Shown: piece after piece, positions 34,532-46,856 of the stretch
Layout of the letters: every line of letters starts with the position of its first letter
Numbering within the stretch: the stretch's first letter is position 1
Origin: an uncultured bacterium
GTDB lineage: Bacteria; Pseudomonadota; Alphaproteobacteria; Rhodospirillales; Rhodospirillaceae
Direction of reading: 5' to 3'
Assembly: GCA_903888485.1 (NCBI GenBank)
Contig: CAISTS010000042.1
Location: forward strand, 39,113-103,112
DNA: 64,000 bases
The notes under the pieces: model-generated
Told to the model about the DNA's origin: nothing
What the model saw: the letters and a program-made list of their open reading frames with translations, nothing else
Databases searched by the model: none
Program-made: the position numbers and the translations under genes

Positions 34532-35929
34532 TCACATATTGAGGGCGCGGCCGTAGGCGTCCAGCACGGATTCATGCATCATTTCCGACAAGGTCGGATG
34601 CGGGAAGACGGTGTGCATCAACTCCTGCTCAGTGGTCTCCAGGGTCTTGGCGATGGCGTAGCCCTGAATCATTTCGGTGACTTCGGGGCCGACCATATGC
34701 GCGCCCAGGAGTTCTCCGGTCTTGGCGTCGAACACGGTTTTGACGAGGCCATTGGTGTCGCCCAAGGCAATGGCCTTGCCGTTGGCGAGGAACGGGAAGC
34801 GCCCGACCTTCACCTGATAGCCCTTGTCCTTGGCGGCCTGCTCGGTGAGACCGACGCTGGCGATCTGCGGGTGGCAATAGGTGCAGCCGGGAATGCCGAG
34901 CACGTCGAGCGGGTGCGGATGCAACCCCGCAATCTTCTCCACGCAGATCACCCCTTCGTGGCCAGCTTTGTGCGCGAGCCACGGCGGACCGGTGAGATCG
35001 CCGATGGCGTAGACGCCGGGCTCGTCTGTCTCGCAATACTTGCCGGTGACCACGTGGGTCTTCTCGACTTTGATCTTGGTGCCCTCGAGGCCAATGTTCT
35101 CGACATTGCCGACAATGCCGACAGCCGATATGACACGCTCGAAGGTCAGCTGCTCGGTCTTGCCGCCCTGTTCGATGGTGGCAACCACATCGTTGGCATT
35201 GCGCTGGAGGCCCCTCACCACGGCCTTGGTCCTGATGACCATGCCCTGTTTCTCGAAAGCTTTGTGCGCAAGCGCGGAAATTTCGGCGTCTTCCACAGGT
35301 ACGATGCGATCAAGCACTTCGACCACGGTCACCTTGCAGCCGAGTGTTTGATAGAAACTCGCGAACTCGATGCCGATGGCGCCGGAGCCGATGACCAGCA
35401 AGGTCTTCGGGAACATGGTCGGCACCATGGCGTGCTTGTAGTTCCACACCAGCTTGCCGTCGGCTTCGAGGCCCGGAAGTTCGCGGGCGCGCGCGCCGGT
35501 GGCCAGGATGATGTGCTTGGCCACAAGATCGGCGACGGGCTTGCCGTCTTTGGTCACGGCGAGCTTGCCTTTGCCGGCGAACTTGGCGTGGCCGTCGAAC
35601 ACGGTGATCTTGTTCTTCTTCATCAGGTGCGCCACGCCCTTGTTGAGCTGGCTCGCCACCCCGCGGCTACGCTTGACCACCGCTTCGATGTCGAAGGCGA
35701 TGTTGTCGGCCTTCAGGCCAAAGTCCTTGGCGCGGTGCATGAGGTGATAGACCTCGGCGGTGCGGAGCAACGCCTTGGTTGGGATGCAACCCCAGTTGAG
35801 ACAGATGCCGCCGAGATGCTCGCGCTCGACAAGGGCCGTCTTCATGCCGAGTTGCGCGCTCCGGATGGCGGCGGTGTAACCGCCAGGACCGCCGCCGACG
35901 ACGATGAGATCGAATTGCGTATCGGACAT
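34532..35929 (-). CDS. lpdA: Dihydrolipoyl dehydrogenase (E3)
   Basis: FAD-dependent E3 of pyruvate dehydrogenase, reoxidising dihydrolipoamide with NAD. The 465-residue protein has GGGPGGYTAAIRSAQLG, the redox pair in GGICLNWGCIPTKALL, the NAD site VIGSGAIGIEFASFY, YAIGDLTGPPWLAHKAGHEG, and the catalytic His-Glu dyad in HTVFPHPTLSEMMHES. The gene follows pdhC by 9 nt, so this is the PDH-linked E3. Confidence 0.96.
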   Translation of the reverse strand: MSDTQFDLIVVGGGPGGYTAAIRSAQLGMKTALVEREHLGGICLNWGCIPTKALLRTAEVYHLMHRAKDFGLKADNIAFDIEAVVKRSRGVASQLNKGVAHLMKKNKITVFDGHAKFAGKGKLAVTKDGKPVADLVAKHIILATGARARELPGLEADGKLVWNYKHAMVPTMFPKTLLVIGSGAIGIEFASFYQTLGCKVTVVEVLDRIVPVEDAEISALAHKAFEKQGMVIRTKAVVRGLQRNANDVVATIEQGGKTEQLTFERVISAVGIVGNVENIGLEGTKIKVEKTHVVTGKYCETDEPGVYAIGDLTGPPWLAHKAGHEGVICVEKIAGLHPHPLDVLGIPGCTYCHPQIASVGLTEQAAKDKGYQVKVGRFPFLANGKAIALGDTNGLVKTVFDAKTGELLGAHMVGPEVTEMIQGYAIAKTLETTEQELMHTVFPHPTLSEMMHESVLDAYGRALNM

Positions 35930-35938
35930 GTGGCGCGC

Positions 35939-37222
35939 CTATAACAACAGCCGCAGCGGATCTTGAACGATCCCCTGGAAGGCCTGCATGTATTCAGCGC
36001 CGACCGCACCATCAACGGCACGGTGATCACAAGACAGCGTGCAGCTCATGACTGTGCCAACCGCAAGCTGGCCGTTCTTGACGATGGCGCGCTGCTCGCC
36101 GGCACCGACCGCGAGGATGCAGCTCTGGGGCGGGTTGATGATCGCCTCGAAGTGACGGATGCCGAACATGCCGAGGTTCGAGATGGAAAAACTACCGCCC
36201 TGGAATTCTTCGAGCTTCAGTTTCTTGGCTTTCGCGCGGGCGGCAAGGTCCTTCATCTCGTTCGAGATGACTCCGAGGCTCTTTTTGTCCGCGTCGCGAA
36301 TGATCGGCGTAATCAGCCCTTCAGGCGTGGCCACCGCCACCGAAATATCGACACGCTCAAACAACCTAATGGCTTCGTCGGTCCAGGCCGAATTCGCCTG
36401 CGGCACTTTGCGCAGCGCCAAAGCCGCCGCCTTGATGACGAGGTCGTTGACCGACAGCTTATAGGCATCGCCGGCGCGCTCGTTGATGTCCTTGCGTAGC
36501 TTCAACAGATCATCGATCAAGCAATCGATGGTCATATAGAAGTGCGGCACCGTCGACTTGGCTTCCGTCAGACGTTTCGCGATGGTCTTGCGCATCAAGC
36601 TGTTGTGCACTTCGGTGTAGGGCTGGTTGGTATCGGTGACTGCCGCGGGCTTGGCAGCGGCGGGTGCGCCAGCTTTCGGCGCACTGCCGGCACTGACAGC
36701 CTTGTCCACGTCGGCGCGCACGATGCGTCCCTGTGGACCACTGCCCTTCATCGCCGCGAGATCGATGCCGGCGTTGGCCGCGATGCGCCGCGCGAGCGGG
36801 CTCGCGAACACGCGATTGCCGGCGGGCTTCGGCGCAGATGCGGTTTGCGCAGGCGCTGGCGCGGGTCGTGCCGGCGCCGGAGGAGCGCTAGGGGCTGCTT
36901 TCACGGATTCAGCTTTCATTTCCGGTGGCGGCGCGGCTTTGGGCGGCGTGGGCGCAGCTTTCGCCGCATCCTTGCTCTCGCCTTCGGCCAGCAGCACGGC
37001 GATGGGCTGGTTCACCGAGACCTTCTCGGTGCCGGCGGGCACGAGGATGCGCCCTAGCGTACCCTCGTCCACGGCTTCCATTTCCATGGTCGCTTTATCG
37101 GTTTCGATTTCGGCGATGACGTCGCCGCTCTTGATGGCGTCGCCTTCCTTCTTGAGCCACTTGGCGAGTTTTCCTTCGGTCATCGTCGGCGAGAGCGCGG
37201 GCATCAGGATTTCAATCGGCAT
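35939..37222 (-). CDS. pdhC: Dihydrolipoyllysine acetyltransferase (E2) of pyruvate dehydrogenase
   Basis: E2 core of PDH. A single lipoyl domain at residues 1-80 (Lys in [16 protein letters not shown]) is followed by an Ala/Pro linker, then an E1/E3-binding domain ([30 protein letters not shown]). The catalytic domain ends with [17 protein letters not shown], whose His is catalytic. The start [14 protein letters not shown] at 37222 gives 427 residues; it is 8 nt after the pdhB stop. The lipoyl domain closely resembles that of pdhB. Confidence 0.96.
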   Translation of the reverse strand: MPIEILMPALSPTMTEGKLAKWLKKEGDAIKSGDVIAEIETDKATMEMEAVDEGTLGRILVPAGTEKVSVNQPIAVLLAEGESKDAAKAAPTPPKAAPPPEMKAESVKAAPSAPPAPARPAPAPAQTASAPKPAGNRVFASPLARRIAANAGIDLAAMKGSGPQGRIVRADVDKAVSAGSAPKAGAPAAAKPAAVTDTNQPYTEVHNSLMRKTIAKRLTEAKSTVPHFYMTIDCLIDDLLKLRKDINERAGDAYKLSVNDLVIKAAALALRKVPQANSAWTDEAIRLFERVDISVAVATPEGLITPIIRDADKKSLGVISNEMKDLAARAKAKKLKLEEFQGGSFSISNLGMFGIRHFEAIINPPQSCILAVGAGEQRAIVKNGQLAVGTVMSCTLSCDHRAVDGAVGAEYMQAFQGIVQDPLRLLL

Positions 37223-37230
37223 GATGCACC

Positions 37231-38595
37231 TTACCGGTAACAAACGGCTTTAACGGCGGCGACGATGTCGGCCACCTGCGGCAAGGCGAGCTGCTCAAGA
37301 TTGGCGGCGTATGGCAGCGGCACATCCTTGGCGGCGACGCGCGCGACCGGCGCATCCAGATAATCGAAAGCCTGTTCCATGATGACCGCGGCGATCTCGG
37401 AGCCGACGCCGGACTGCGCCCAGCCTTCCTCGCAGGAGACGCAGCGGTTGGTCTTCTGCACCGAGCCGATGATGGTCGCCGTGTCCAGCGGGCGGATGGT
37501 GCGCAGATTGATCACTTCGGCGTCGATGCCAAGCGCCGCCAACTCTTCGGCGGCCTTCAGCGCCTTGCCCACCATGATCGAGAAGGCGGTGATGGTGACA
37601 TCCTTGCCGGGACGTTCGATCTTTGCCTGACCGATGGGCAGCACGAAGTCCTGCGTATCGGGCACGGGAAAGCTTTGACCGTAGAGAAGTTCGTTCTCCA
37701 GGAAGATCACCGGATTGGGATCACGGATCGAAGCCTTGAGAAGGCCCTTGGCGTCCGCCGCCGACCACGGCGCGACCACTTTCAGGCCCGGCACGTGGGA
37801 GTACCAACTGGCGTAACACTGCGAGTGCTGCGCGCCGACGCGTGCGGCCGCGCCGTTGGGTCCACGGAAGACAATGGGACAGCCCATCTGGCCGCCGGAC
37901 ATGTAGAGCGTCTTGGCTGCTGAATTGATGATGTGGTCGATGGCCTGCATGCCGAAGTTCCAGGTCATGAACTCGACGATCGGCACTAACCCGCCAAAGG
38001 CCGCGCCGACGCCAAGGCCGGCGAAGCCGTGTTCGGTGATCGGTGTGTCTACCACGCGCTTCTCGCCGAATTCCTCGAGCAAACCCTGGCTGATCTTGTA
38101 AGCGCCCTGGTACTGGCCGACTTCCTCGCCCATGAGAAAGACGTTCGGGTTGCGGCGCATCTCTTCGGCCATGGCATCGCGCAAGGCTTCGCGCACGGTC
38201 TGGGTTTTCCAGCTGGAGTTCTGCGCATCGCTGGAAGGCGCAGGGGCGGCAGGCTTCGGCGCAGGCGGCGCCGAGGCGGCGGGTTGCTTAGCCTCCGCTT
38301 TCGATTCCTGCTTTGGCGCGGCCTGTGCGCGCGGCGCCGCGTCGGCCTTCTCGCCGTCGGCGAGCAGCGTGGCGATGGGCTGGTTGACCTGCACACCCTC
38401 GGTGCCCGCGGGCACGAGGATCTTGCCGATGCGCCCTTCATCGACCGCTTCGAACTCCATGGTCGCCTTGTCGGTCTCGATCTCGGCCAAAATGGTGCCG
38501 CTGGCGACCGTATCGCCTTCCTTCACCAACCATTTGGCCAGCTTGCCTTCGGTCATCGTCGGCGACAGCGCCGGCATGAGAATGTCGATTGCCAT
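37231..38595 (-). CDS. pdhB: Pyruvate dehydrogenase E1 component beta subunit with N-terminal lipoyl domain
   Basis: E1-beta pairs with PdhA to decarboxylate pyruvate. Residues 1-80 are a complete lipoyl domain ([31 protein letters not shown]). A Pro/Ala linker follows, and the transketolase-like beta domain starts near residue 130 ([36 protein letters not shown]). At 454 residues it is about 120 longer than plain E1-beta. This fusion is known in several alphaproteobacteria. It lies 18 nt after pdhA. Confidence 0.95.
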   Translation of the reverse strand: MAIDILMPALSPTMTEGKLAKWLVKEGDTVASGTILAEIETDKATMEFEAVDEGRIGKILVPAGTEGVQVNQPIATLLADGEKADAAPRAQAAPKQESKAEAKQPAASAPPAPKPAAPAPSSDAQNSSWKTQTVREALRDAMAEEMRRNPNVFLMGEEVGQYQGAYKISQGLLEEFGEKRVVDTPITEHGFAGLGVGAAFGGLVPIVEFMTWNFGMQAIDHIINSAAKTLYMSGGQMGCPIVFRGPNGAAARVGAQHSQCYASWYSHVPGLKVVAPWSAADAKGLLKASIRDPNPVIFLENELLYGQSFPVPDTQDFVLPIGQAKIERPGKDVTITAFSIMVGKALKAAEELAALGIDAEVINLRTIRPLDTATIIGSVQKTNRCVSCEEGWAQSGVGSEIAAVIMEQAFDYLDAPVARVAAKDVPLPYAANLEQLALPQVADIVAAVKAVCYR

Positions 38596-38613
38596 GTTCT
38601 AAGTCCCCTCGCC

Positions 38614-39642
38614 TTAAGCCGCGTCGATCAGCACGTCGGTCCACAATTCCTTGGGATCCGGCTCGGGACTTTGTTGGGCGAAGTCGGCCGCCTCGATGAC
38701 GATGTCCTTGATCTCCTTGTCGAGGGCCTTGAAGCCTTCGTCGTCGAGAACCTTCTTCTCGATGAGTAGCGCGCGCAGATGGTCGATGGGGTCGTGTTCC
38801 GCGCGCATCTTCTGCAGCTCTTCCTTGGTGCGGTACTTGGCCGGATCGGACATGGAATGGCCGCGGTAGCGATAGGTCTTCACTTCCATCAGCACCGGCC
38901 CCTTGCCGGCGCGGATGTAGTCGACGGCTTCCAAGCCCGCATCGCGCACCGCGAGCACGTCCATGCCGTCCACGGTCATGGTCTTGACGTTGTAAGGCTG
39001 GCCGCGGCTGGCGAGATCGGTCGAGGCCGAAGCGCGCTCCACCGAGGTGCCCATGCCGTACTTGTTGTTCTCGACGACGTAGAGCACCGGCAGATGCCAC
39101 AGCGAGGCCATGTTCAGCGACTCATAAACCTGGCCCTGGTTGAAGGCGCCGTCGCCCATGTAAGCCATGCACAGGCCGCCGTCGCCTTTGTACTTGTGCG
39201 CGAACGCAAGGCCGGTGCCGATGGGAACCTGCGCGCCGACAATGCCGTGACCGCCGAAAAATCCCTTCTCGCGGCTGAACATGTGCATGGAGCCGCCCTT
39301 GCCGCGCGAGTAACCACCACTCCGCCCGGTCAACTCGGCCATGACGCCCTTGGGGTCCATGTCGCAGGCCAGCATGTGACCATGATCGCGGTAGCTGGTG
39401 ATGAGCGTATCGCCCGGCTTGGCGCAGGACTGCAAGCCGACGACCACCGCTTCCTGGCCGATGTAGAGGTGGCAGAACCCGCCGATAAGTCCCATGCCGT
39501 ACAGCTGGCCCGCGCGTTCTTCGAAGCGGCGGATGAGCAGCATGTCGCGGTAATATTTTTTGAGCTCGTCGGTCGTGGGCGCGGTGTTGCTGCCGGCTGC
39601 CGGACCTTTGCGGGCGGGCGCGGCTGCTTTTTTGGTCGTCAT
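38614..39642 (-). CDS. pdhA: Pyruvate dehydrogenase E1 component alpha subunit
   Basis: Thiamine-diphosphate subunit of E1. The TPP/Mg motif GDGAFNQGQVYESLNMASLW...ENN, the CHLYIGQEAVVVGL substrate region, and YRYRGHSMSDPAKYRTKEE of the phosphorylation-loop region are intact. I start at MTTKKAAAP (39642; 342 residues), preceded by GGAGG eight bases upstream; the frame is open to 39657. First gene of the pdhABC-lpdA-lipA-coq10 operon. Confidence 0.96.
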   Translation of the reverse strand: MTTKKAAAPARKGPAAGSNTAPTTDELKKYYRDMLLIRRFEERAGQLYGMGLIGGFCHLYIGQEAVVVGLQSCAKPGDTLITSYRDHGHMLACDMDPKGVMAELTGRSGGYSRGKGGSMHMFSREKGFFGGHGIVGAQVPIGTGLAFAHKYKGDGGLCMAYMGDGAFNQGQVYESLNMASLWHLPVLYVVENNKYGMGTSVERASASTDLASRGQPYNVKTMTVDGMDVLAVRDAGLEAVDYIRAGKGPVLMEVKTYRYRGHSMSDPAKYRTKEELQKMRAEHDPIDHLRALLIEKKVLDDEGFKALDKEIKDIVIEAADFAQQSPEPDPKELWTDVLIDAA

Positions 39643-39899
39643 ACTTCGTGCCTCCACTAAACCCCAGGGACCGCACGAAAGCCCCGTGCTCCACCGCTGG
39701 GTTGGTTCTCCCTAAGCTTTGAAACGATATTGCGGGGGCTTTCTCGAGGGCAAGGGAAACGTCGGTTAAGTATCTGGCACTGCAGCAAAATCAGGTCAGT
39801 TTAAAGCCGACCCGGGCGATAATTGCGCAAAACTCACGTTTCGCGACCGATTTTTGCTTCGCCTTGGGGCCCCTCAGCCCGCCACACCGACAAATTAGA
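39643..39899. other. Promoter region of the pdh operon; no gene seen
   Basis: Part of the 357 nt non-coding stretch between pdhA and ftsB. Both flanking genes are on the minus strand, so this part should carry the pdh operon promoter. It contains no open frame with a ribosome-binding site and no clear protein-binding dyad apart from the hairpins listed separately at 39902-39950 and 39964-39988. Confidence 0.5.
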
Positions 39900-39901
39900 A
39901 T

Positions 39902-39950
39902 GCTTGCTATTCTCCTGAGCCGAATCGGACGGCTCACTTAATTAGCAAGC
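39902..39950. other. Two-tier inverted repeat between ftsB and pdhA
   Basis: The outer arms GCTTGCTA (39902-39909) and TAGCAAGC (39943-39950) are exact reverse complements. They enclose inner arms GAGCCG (39917-39922) and CGGCTC (39930-39935). The arms are separated by small asymmetric internal loops, giving a 49 nt nested stem. It has no adjacent T run, so it is not a simple terminator. It could be a protein-binding site, a small-RNA body or a remnant palindromic element. Confidence 0.6.
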
Positions 39951-39963
39951 TATGTTTGCGCGG

Positions 39964-39988
39964 AAAATAAAACCGCGCGACAGCGCGG
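39964..39988 (-). terminator. Intrinsic terminator after ftsB
   Basis: On the minus strand, CCGCGC-TGTC-GCGCGG forms a six-base-pair GC stem directly followed by TTTTATTTT (complement of 39964-39972). It starts 12 nt beyond the ftsB stop and ends that transcript. Confidence 0.8.
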
Positions 39989-39999
39989 CGTGCAGAAAC

Positions 40000-40326
40000 T
40001 CAGTGCTCGGCGGCGCCGGCCAACGGGATGATCAGATCGTCAGGCGCGATGGCGCCGAGCATGATACGCGCGCGCTCTTCGAGCATATCGCGGTCGAGGC
40101 TGCCCGGACGCAGGAGCGCGACCTTGTGTTCGAGCGCCTGTTTCGTGGCGGTGACTTCGTCGAGTTCAAAGCTCGTCTTCTCGATCTCGTAGCGGAGTTT
40201 CCACCAGGCGATCAGACCGCGATCGCCCTGCACGGCGTGATAGCCGAAGTAGACCACCATCGCCGCGCCAAACAGCCGCGCGAGCACTTGCGGAAGTTTC
40301 CTGCGGATTTCTTTGCCGATCACCAT
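40000..40326 (-). CDS. ftsB: FtsB/DivIC-family septum formation initiator
   Basis: A 108-residue bitopic membrane protein. It has a short basic N-terminus, one helix (VLARLFGAAMVVYFGYHAV), and a coiled coil (KLRYEIEKTSFELDEVTATK, KQALEHKVALLRP). SLDRDMLEERARIMLGA, typical of the DivIC/FtsB family, follows. FtsB joins FtsL and FtsQ in the divisome. Its position between eno and the pdh operon is the usual alphaproteobacterial one. Confidence 0.9.
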   Translation of the reverse strand: MVIGKEIRRKLPQVLARLFGAAMVVYFGYHAVQGDRGLIAWWKLRYEIEKTSFELDEVTATKQALEHKVALLRPGSLDRDMLEERARIMLGAIAPDDLIIPLAGAAEH

Positions 40327-40459
40327 GCCGGGAGGGAATCATAAGGCGAGTCAGGCGGTCAAGTTACGCGATTCCCCGCGCTTCATTTTTCCGGGTTAGA
40401 GCCCAAAAGTGTGGCAAATATGACTCACTCCGGACTCGCAAAGGTTGCATAACACCGGC

Positions 40460-40948
40460 ATGCAGATTCGCAGCGAAACTTCAGTCGATATCGCGCGCGT
40501 TCACGCGCTCAACGTCGACGCGTTCAATCAGTCCGCCGAAGCCGACCTCGTCGACATGCTGAGGGCCAGCGACGATGCAATCATATCCCTGGTGGCCGAG
40601 GACGACGGCGACATCGTCGGGCATGTGATGTTCTCGAAGCTCGTCACACCGCCGCGCTGCCTAGCGCTTGCACCCGTGGCGGTCGCACCGGACCACCAGA
40701 AGGAGGGCATCGGTACGGCCCTCATCAAGCGTGGACTGACGATGGCGAAGGCGAGCCGCTGGCGCGCGGTATTCGTACTGGGCGACCCGGCCTACTACAC
40801 GCGCTTCGGCTTTCGCGTGGAAGACGCAGCGAAGTTCGAGACGCCCTATCCCAAGGAATACATGATGGCGCGTGAGCTTATGCCGGGCGCTTTGAAGGCG
40901 ATGGATGGGGCGCTGACCTATGCAGCGCCCTTCTCGGCGTTCGATTGA
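40460..40948 (+). CDS. GNAT family N-acetyltransferase (YhbS-like)
   Basis: A 162-residue acetyltransferase. The acetyl-CoA pocket is in LAPVAVAPDHQKEGIGTALI, preceded by DGDIVGHVMFS and followed by AVFVLGDPAYYTRFGFRVED, a signature of YhbS-like GNATs. I start at MQIRSETSV (40460); the frame opens five codons earlier. Substrate unknown. It is the lone plus-strand gene between ftsB and a convergent DUF3147 gene. Confidence 0.88.
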   Translation: MQIRSETSVDIARVHALNVDAFNQSAEADLVDMLRASDDAIISLVAEDDGDIVGHVMFSKLVTPPRCLALAPVAVAPDHQKEGIGTALIKRGLTMAKASRWRAVFVLGDPAYYTRFGFRVEDAAKFETPYPKEYMMARELMPGALKAMDGALTYAAPFSAFD

Positions 40949-40961
40949 TCACCAGCGCCCG

Positions 40962-41312
40962 CTATAGCGTGATGCCCAGTTTTGGCAGCGTCCAAGCGGT
41001 TAGGGCATAGAGCACCGTCGTAAGGACGATGCACCCGGCCAATGCGATCCAGAATGGCGTCCCGTGCCGGAGCAACATCGGGAGCACCAGGAACATGGGC
41101 AGCGAAGGAAGCACAAACCAGAAGGTGCCCTCGGAATGACGCGCAACGCGCTCGATATCGCCGGTGTCGCGCCATAGCCAGATGACGGCCAGGATTGAAA
41201 CCAGCGGCAGCGAGGCGATGAAGCCGCCGACGCCGGGATTGCGGCGTGCAACCTCGGAGATCACCGTGACAAGGATTCCGGAAAGGACCGCTTTGACGAG
41301 TAGATAAGCCAT
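40962..41312 (-). CDS. DUF3147 family membrane protein
   Basis: A 116-residue protein with four hydrophobic helices. MAYLLVKAVLSGILVTVISE, FIASLPLVSILAVIWLW, FWFVLPSLPMFLVLPMLL and IALAGCIVLTTVLYALTAW match the DUF3147 pattern, whose function is unknown. The start at 41312 has GAGGAG seven bases upstream; the frame continues ten codons further without support. It lies 48 nt beyond the end of the upstream eno on the same strand only in reading direction, with eno first. Confidence 0.8.
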   Translation of the reverse strand: MAYLLVKAVLSGILVTVISEVARRNPGVGGFIASLPLVSILAVIWLWRDTGDIERVARHSEGTFWFVLPSLPMFLVLPMLLRHGTPFWIALAGCIVLTTVLYALTAWTLPKLGITL

Positions 41313-41360
41313 CACCCGCTCCTCAGCCCTCGAGCCCCCCACTGATGGGTCCTCGAATGG

Positions 41361-42710
<1,350 letters not shown>

Positions 42711-42720
42711 TCAAGACCGG

Positions 42721-43272
42721 CTAGTGCCCGGCCGGCGGCTGGCCCAGCTTATCGACCCAGGCAATTCCTAGGGCGGACAGGATAAAGGTACCGTGGATGA
42801 TGGTCTGCCACATAACGCCGGTCTCGGTGTAGTTGGCGCTGGACGAGCCCAGGTTGCCGGCCTCGATGAAAGTGCGCAGCAGGTGAATCGACGAGATGCC
42901 GATGATCGCCATGGCCAGCTTGATCTTCAGCACGCTGGCATTCACATGGGACAGCCACTCGGGCTGGTCAGGGTGGTTCTGCAAGTTCAGGCGCGAGACG
43001 AAGGTCTCATAGCCGCCGACGATCACCATCACCAGAAGGTTCGAGATCATCACCACGTCGATCAGGCCCAAAACCACCAGCATGATCTGCTGCTCGCCGA
43101 AGGAGGTGGCATGGCTGATGAGATGCCACAGCTCCTTGAGGAACAGGATCACATAGACGCCCTGGGCAATGATCAGCCCGAGGTACAGCGGCACCTGCAG
43201 CCAGCGCGAGGCAAAGATCAGGTTGGGCAGCGGACGGAGGGCGGTGTCGGACGGAACCGGGGCATTGGCCAT
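42721..43272 (-). CDS. YqhA family protein (UPF0114/TIGR00645)
   Basis: A 183-residue integral membrane protein with about four helices: [57 protein letters not shown], and a C-terminal helix ending before [10 protein letters not shown]. The YETFVSRL segment and the helix order match the YqhA/TIGR00645 family, function unknown. I use the ATG at 43272; a TTG four codons upstream is also open. It lies between kdsA and eno on the same strand. Confidence 0.85.
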   Translation of the reverse strand: MANAPVPSDTALRPLPNLIFASRWLQVPLYLGLIIAQGVYVILFLKELWHLISHATSFGEQQIMLVVLGLIDVVMISNLLVMVIVGGYETFVSRLNLQNHPDQPEWLSHVNASVLKIKLAMAIIGISSIHLLRTFIEAGNLGSSSANYTETGVMWQTIIHGTFILSALGIAWVDKLGQPPAGH

Positions 43273-43334
43273 GGGGATACTCAAATTCGAAAGATGTTCA
43301 GGACTTGCCGCCTGGTCGCGATTTCAGGCGACAA

Positions 43335-44177
43335 CTAGTCGAGCGTGATGGGGTTGGCTTTGGCCACCTGGTCGAAAGCCTTCAAGGTCGCGAGGATCCC
43401 GGCCATATCCTTGAGGCGGATCATGTTGGGGCCGTCGGACGGTGCCTTGTCAGGATCGGGATGGGTCTCCATGAAGACCGCCGCGATGCCCACCGACACC
43501 GCCGCGCGGGCGATCACCGGCGCAAAGGCGCGGTCGCCGCCCGAGCTGGTGCCCTGCCCACCCGGCTGCTGCACGGCGTGGGTCGCGTCCATCACAACGG
43601 GGTAACCGGTCTTAGCCATGATCGGCAGGCTGCGCATGTCGGTGACCAGCGTGTTGTAGCCGAAGGAGACCCCGCGCTCGGTGACCAGGATGCGTTTGTT
43701 ACCCGTGGACTCCACCTTGGAAACGACATTGGCCATGTCCCAGGGCGCCAGGAACTGGCCTTTCTTGACGTTGATGCAGGCCTTGGTGTCGCCCGCGGCG
43801 AGAAGAAGGTCGGTCTGGCGGCACAGGAACGCCGGTATCTGCATCACATCGACCACTTCGGCCACGGGCGCGCAGTGCTCGATCTCATGGATGTCGGTGA
43901 GCGTGGCAAGTCCAAGCTTCTCTTTGATCTCGGCGAACACAGGCAAGGACTCCTTGAGCCCGATGCCGCGCTTGCCCGAGACGCTGGTGCGGTTCGCCTT
44001 GTCGAAGGATGTTTTGTAGATCAGGCCGATGCCGGCCTTGGCCGCGATCTCTTTCAGCGCCGATGCGACTTCCAACGCATGCGCACGGCTCTCCATCTGG
44101 CACGGACCAGCGATGATCACGAACGGCAGGTCGTTGCCGATAGTTAGATTGCCGACTGTGACGTGGTGGGGTTTCAT
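43335..44177 (-). CDS. kdsA: 3-deoxy-8-phosphooctulonate synthase
   Basis: Condenses PEP with arabinose 5-phosphate to make KDO 8-phosphate for lipid A-core, so the cell has LPS. The TIM barrel has FVIIAGPCQMESRAHALE, YKTSFDKANRTSVSGKRG, AFLCRQTDLLLAAGDT, VTERGVSFGYNTLVTDMRSL and DATHAVQQPGG. The start MKPHHVTVG at 44177 gives 280 residues. The open frame to 44834 is the out-of-frame shadow of the Sel1 gene. Confidence 0.95.
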   Translation of the reverse strand: MKPHHVTVGNLTIGNDLPFVIIAGPCQMESRAHALEVASALKEIAAKAGIGLIYKTSFDKANRTSVSGKRGIGLKESLPVFAEIKEKLGLATLTDIHEIEHCAPVAEVVDVMQIPAFLCRQTDLLLAAGDTKACINVKKGQFLAPWDMANVVSKVESTGNKRILVTERGVSFGYNTLVTDMRSLPIMAKTGYPVVMDATHAVQQPGGQGTSSGGDRAFAPVIARAAVSVGIAAVFMETHPDPDKAPSDGPNMIRLKDMAGILATLKAFDQVAKANPITLD

Positions 44178-44191
44178 CGCGCGATCATACC

Positions 44192-45079
44192 CTACTTCTT
44201 CACCGTTGGCTTGGCGGCCGTCGGCGCTTCGGGCGCGGCGATCAGGCTCGGCGCCTTCCAGGCGTCCGCGAGCTTTTGCGCCTGCGCCACTTGCTCGGTG
44301 GTCATCTTGAAACGCTGGTTGGTCAGGATGACGCCGGTGCTGTCCTTGGTGTCGAGCGTCGGGTTGCCGGCCTTGAGCTGTTTCTCGGCGATCAGGGTCC
44401 ACTTGTAGGCTTCGACCATATCCTTGGCGACGCCCGAGCCGGTCTCGTAGGCCGAGCCCAACCAAATGGCGCCATCGACAAAGCCCTGCTCGGCGGCCAT
44501 GCGGAAATACCTCACGGCGGTGGCATCGTTCTTGGCGGCGGCGACGCCAGCCACGTACATGCGCCCGACCGCCACCTGCGCGAGCGGATGTCCCTTGTCG
44601 GCGGCGATGGTGTAGAGACGCAGCGCCTCTTTGTCGTCCCTCTTCACGCCCGAGCCGCTCTCGTACATGTCGCCGAGCGCCATGTGCGCTTGCGGGTCGC
44701 CTTGCGCGGCGGCCTTGCGGTACCACTTCTCGGCTTCGGCAAAGTTCTCCGGCACGCCGCGGGCGGTGTAATACTTGTCGCCGAGGAACACTTGCGCATC
44801 GGCAAGCCCGCCATCGGCGGCGCGCGAGAGCCACTTCATCGCCTCGGGATAGTTCGGCTTATAGCCGAAGCCGCCATCGTAGATGGACCCGAGGTTGAGC
44901 ATGGCCATGGTGTCGCCACCTTCGGCCATGGGCGTCAGGATCTTGAACGCGCCGGCATAGTCTTGCTTCTGCAGCGCCTCATAGGTGCGCGCGAACTCCG
45001 CCATGCGCTCGGCCGCGAAGGCGGGCGCGGTGAACTGCGCGATAACGAGAAAGATCCAAACGAAAGAAACGAAACGCAT
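44192..45079 (-). CDS. Sel1-repeat (SEL1-like TPR) exported protein
   Basis: A 295-residue periplasmic protein with a signal peptide (FVWIFLVIAQFTAPAFA, cleavage after AFA near residue 22) and five or six Sel1 repeats of the form A-x-x-x-LG-x-x-Y-x-x-G. Examples are AMLNLGSIYDGGFGYKPNY, AQVFLGDKYYTARGVPENF and AHMALGDMYESGSGVKRDD. Such solenoids mediate protein-protein contacts. The C-terminus is an Ala/Pro/Lys tail. It is tightly placed between pyrG (24 nt) and kdsA (14 nt), suggesting co-transcription. Confidence 0.88.
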   Translation of the reverse strand: MRFVSFVWIFLVIAQFTAPAFAAERMAEFARTYEALQKQDYAGAFKILTPMAEGGDTMAMLNLGSIYDGGFGYKPNYPEAMKWLSRAADGGLADAQVFLGDKYYTARGVPENFAEAEKWYRKAAAQGDPQAHMALGDMYESGSGVKRDDKEALRLYTIAADKGHPLAQVAVGRMYVAGVAAAKNDATAVRYFRMAAEQGFVDGAIWLGSAYETGSGVAKDMVEAYKWTLIAEKQLKAGNPTLDTKDSTGVILTNQRFKMTTEQVAQAQKLADAWKAPSLIAAPEAPTAAKPTVKK

Positions 45080-45103
45080 CGAGACTCCTTAGACCGGGCG
45101 CGC

Positions 45104-46738
<1,635 letters not shown>

Positions 46739-46856
46739 CTAATGTACCTCATGCAAACGACCCGGCAAGCACCGCTTCCGGCGATTTTTAACTGTGAGTA
46801 AGTGAAGCTGGTGGTGGTGTGCGGGGCGAAGGTGACTTTGCCCCGCGCGGCGGGCA

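Noticed and set aside
39900..39941. Thirteen-codon frame (ATG to TAA) that might be a leader peptide
   Set aside because: No ribosome-binding site, it points away from both minus-strand neighbours, and it coincides with the inverted repeat, which explains its composition.
43335..44834. 499-residue frame suggesting a Sel1-KdsA fusion
   Set aside because: The upstream part is the Sel1-repeat gene read out of frame; KdsA begins at MKPHHVTVG (44177) and the Sel1 gene is intact in its own frame.
46821..46846. GCGGGGC/GCCCCGC stem after secG as a terminator
   Set aside because: The loop is 12 nt and no T run follows on the minus strand, so it is not a convincing intrinsic terminator.
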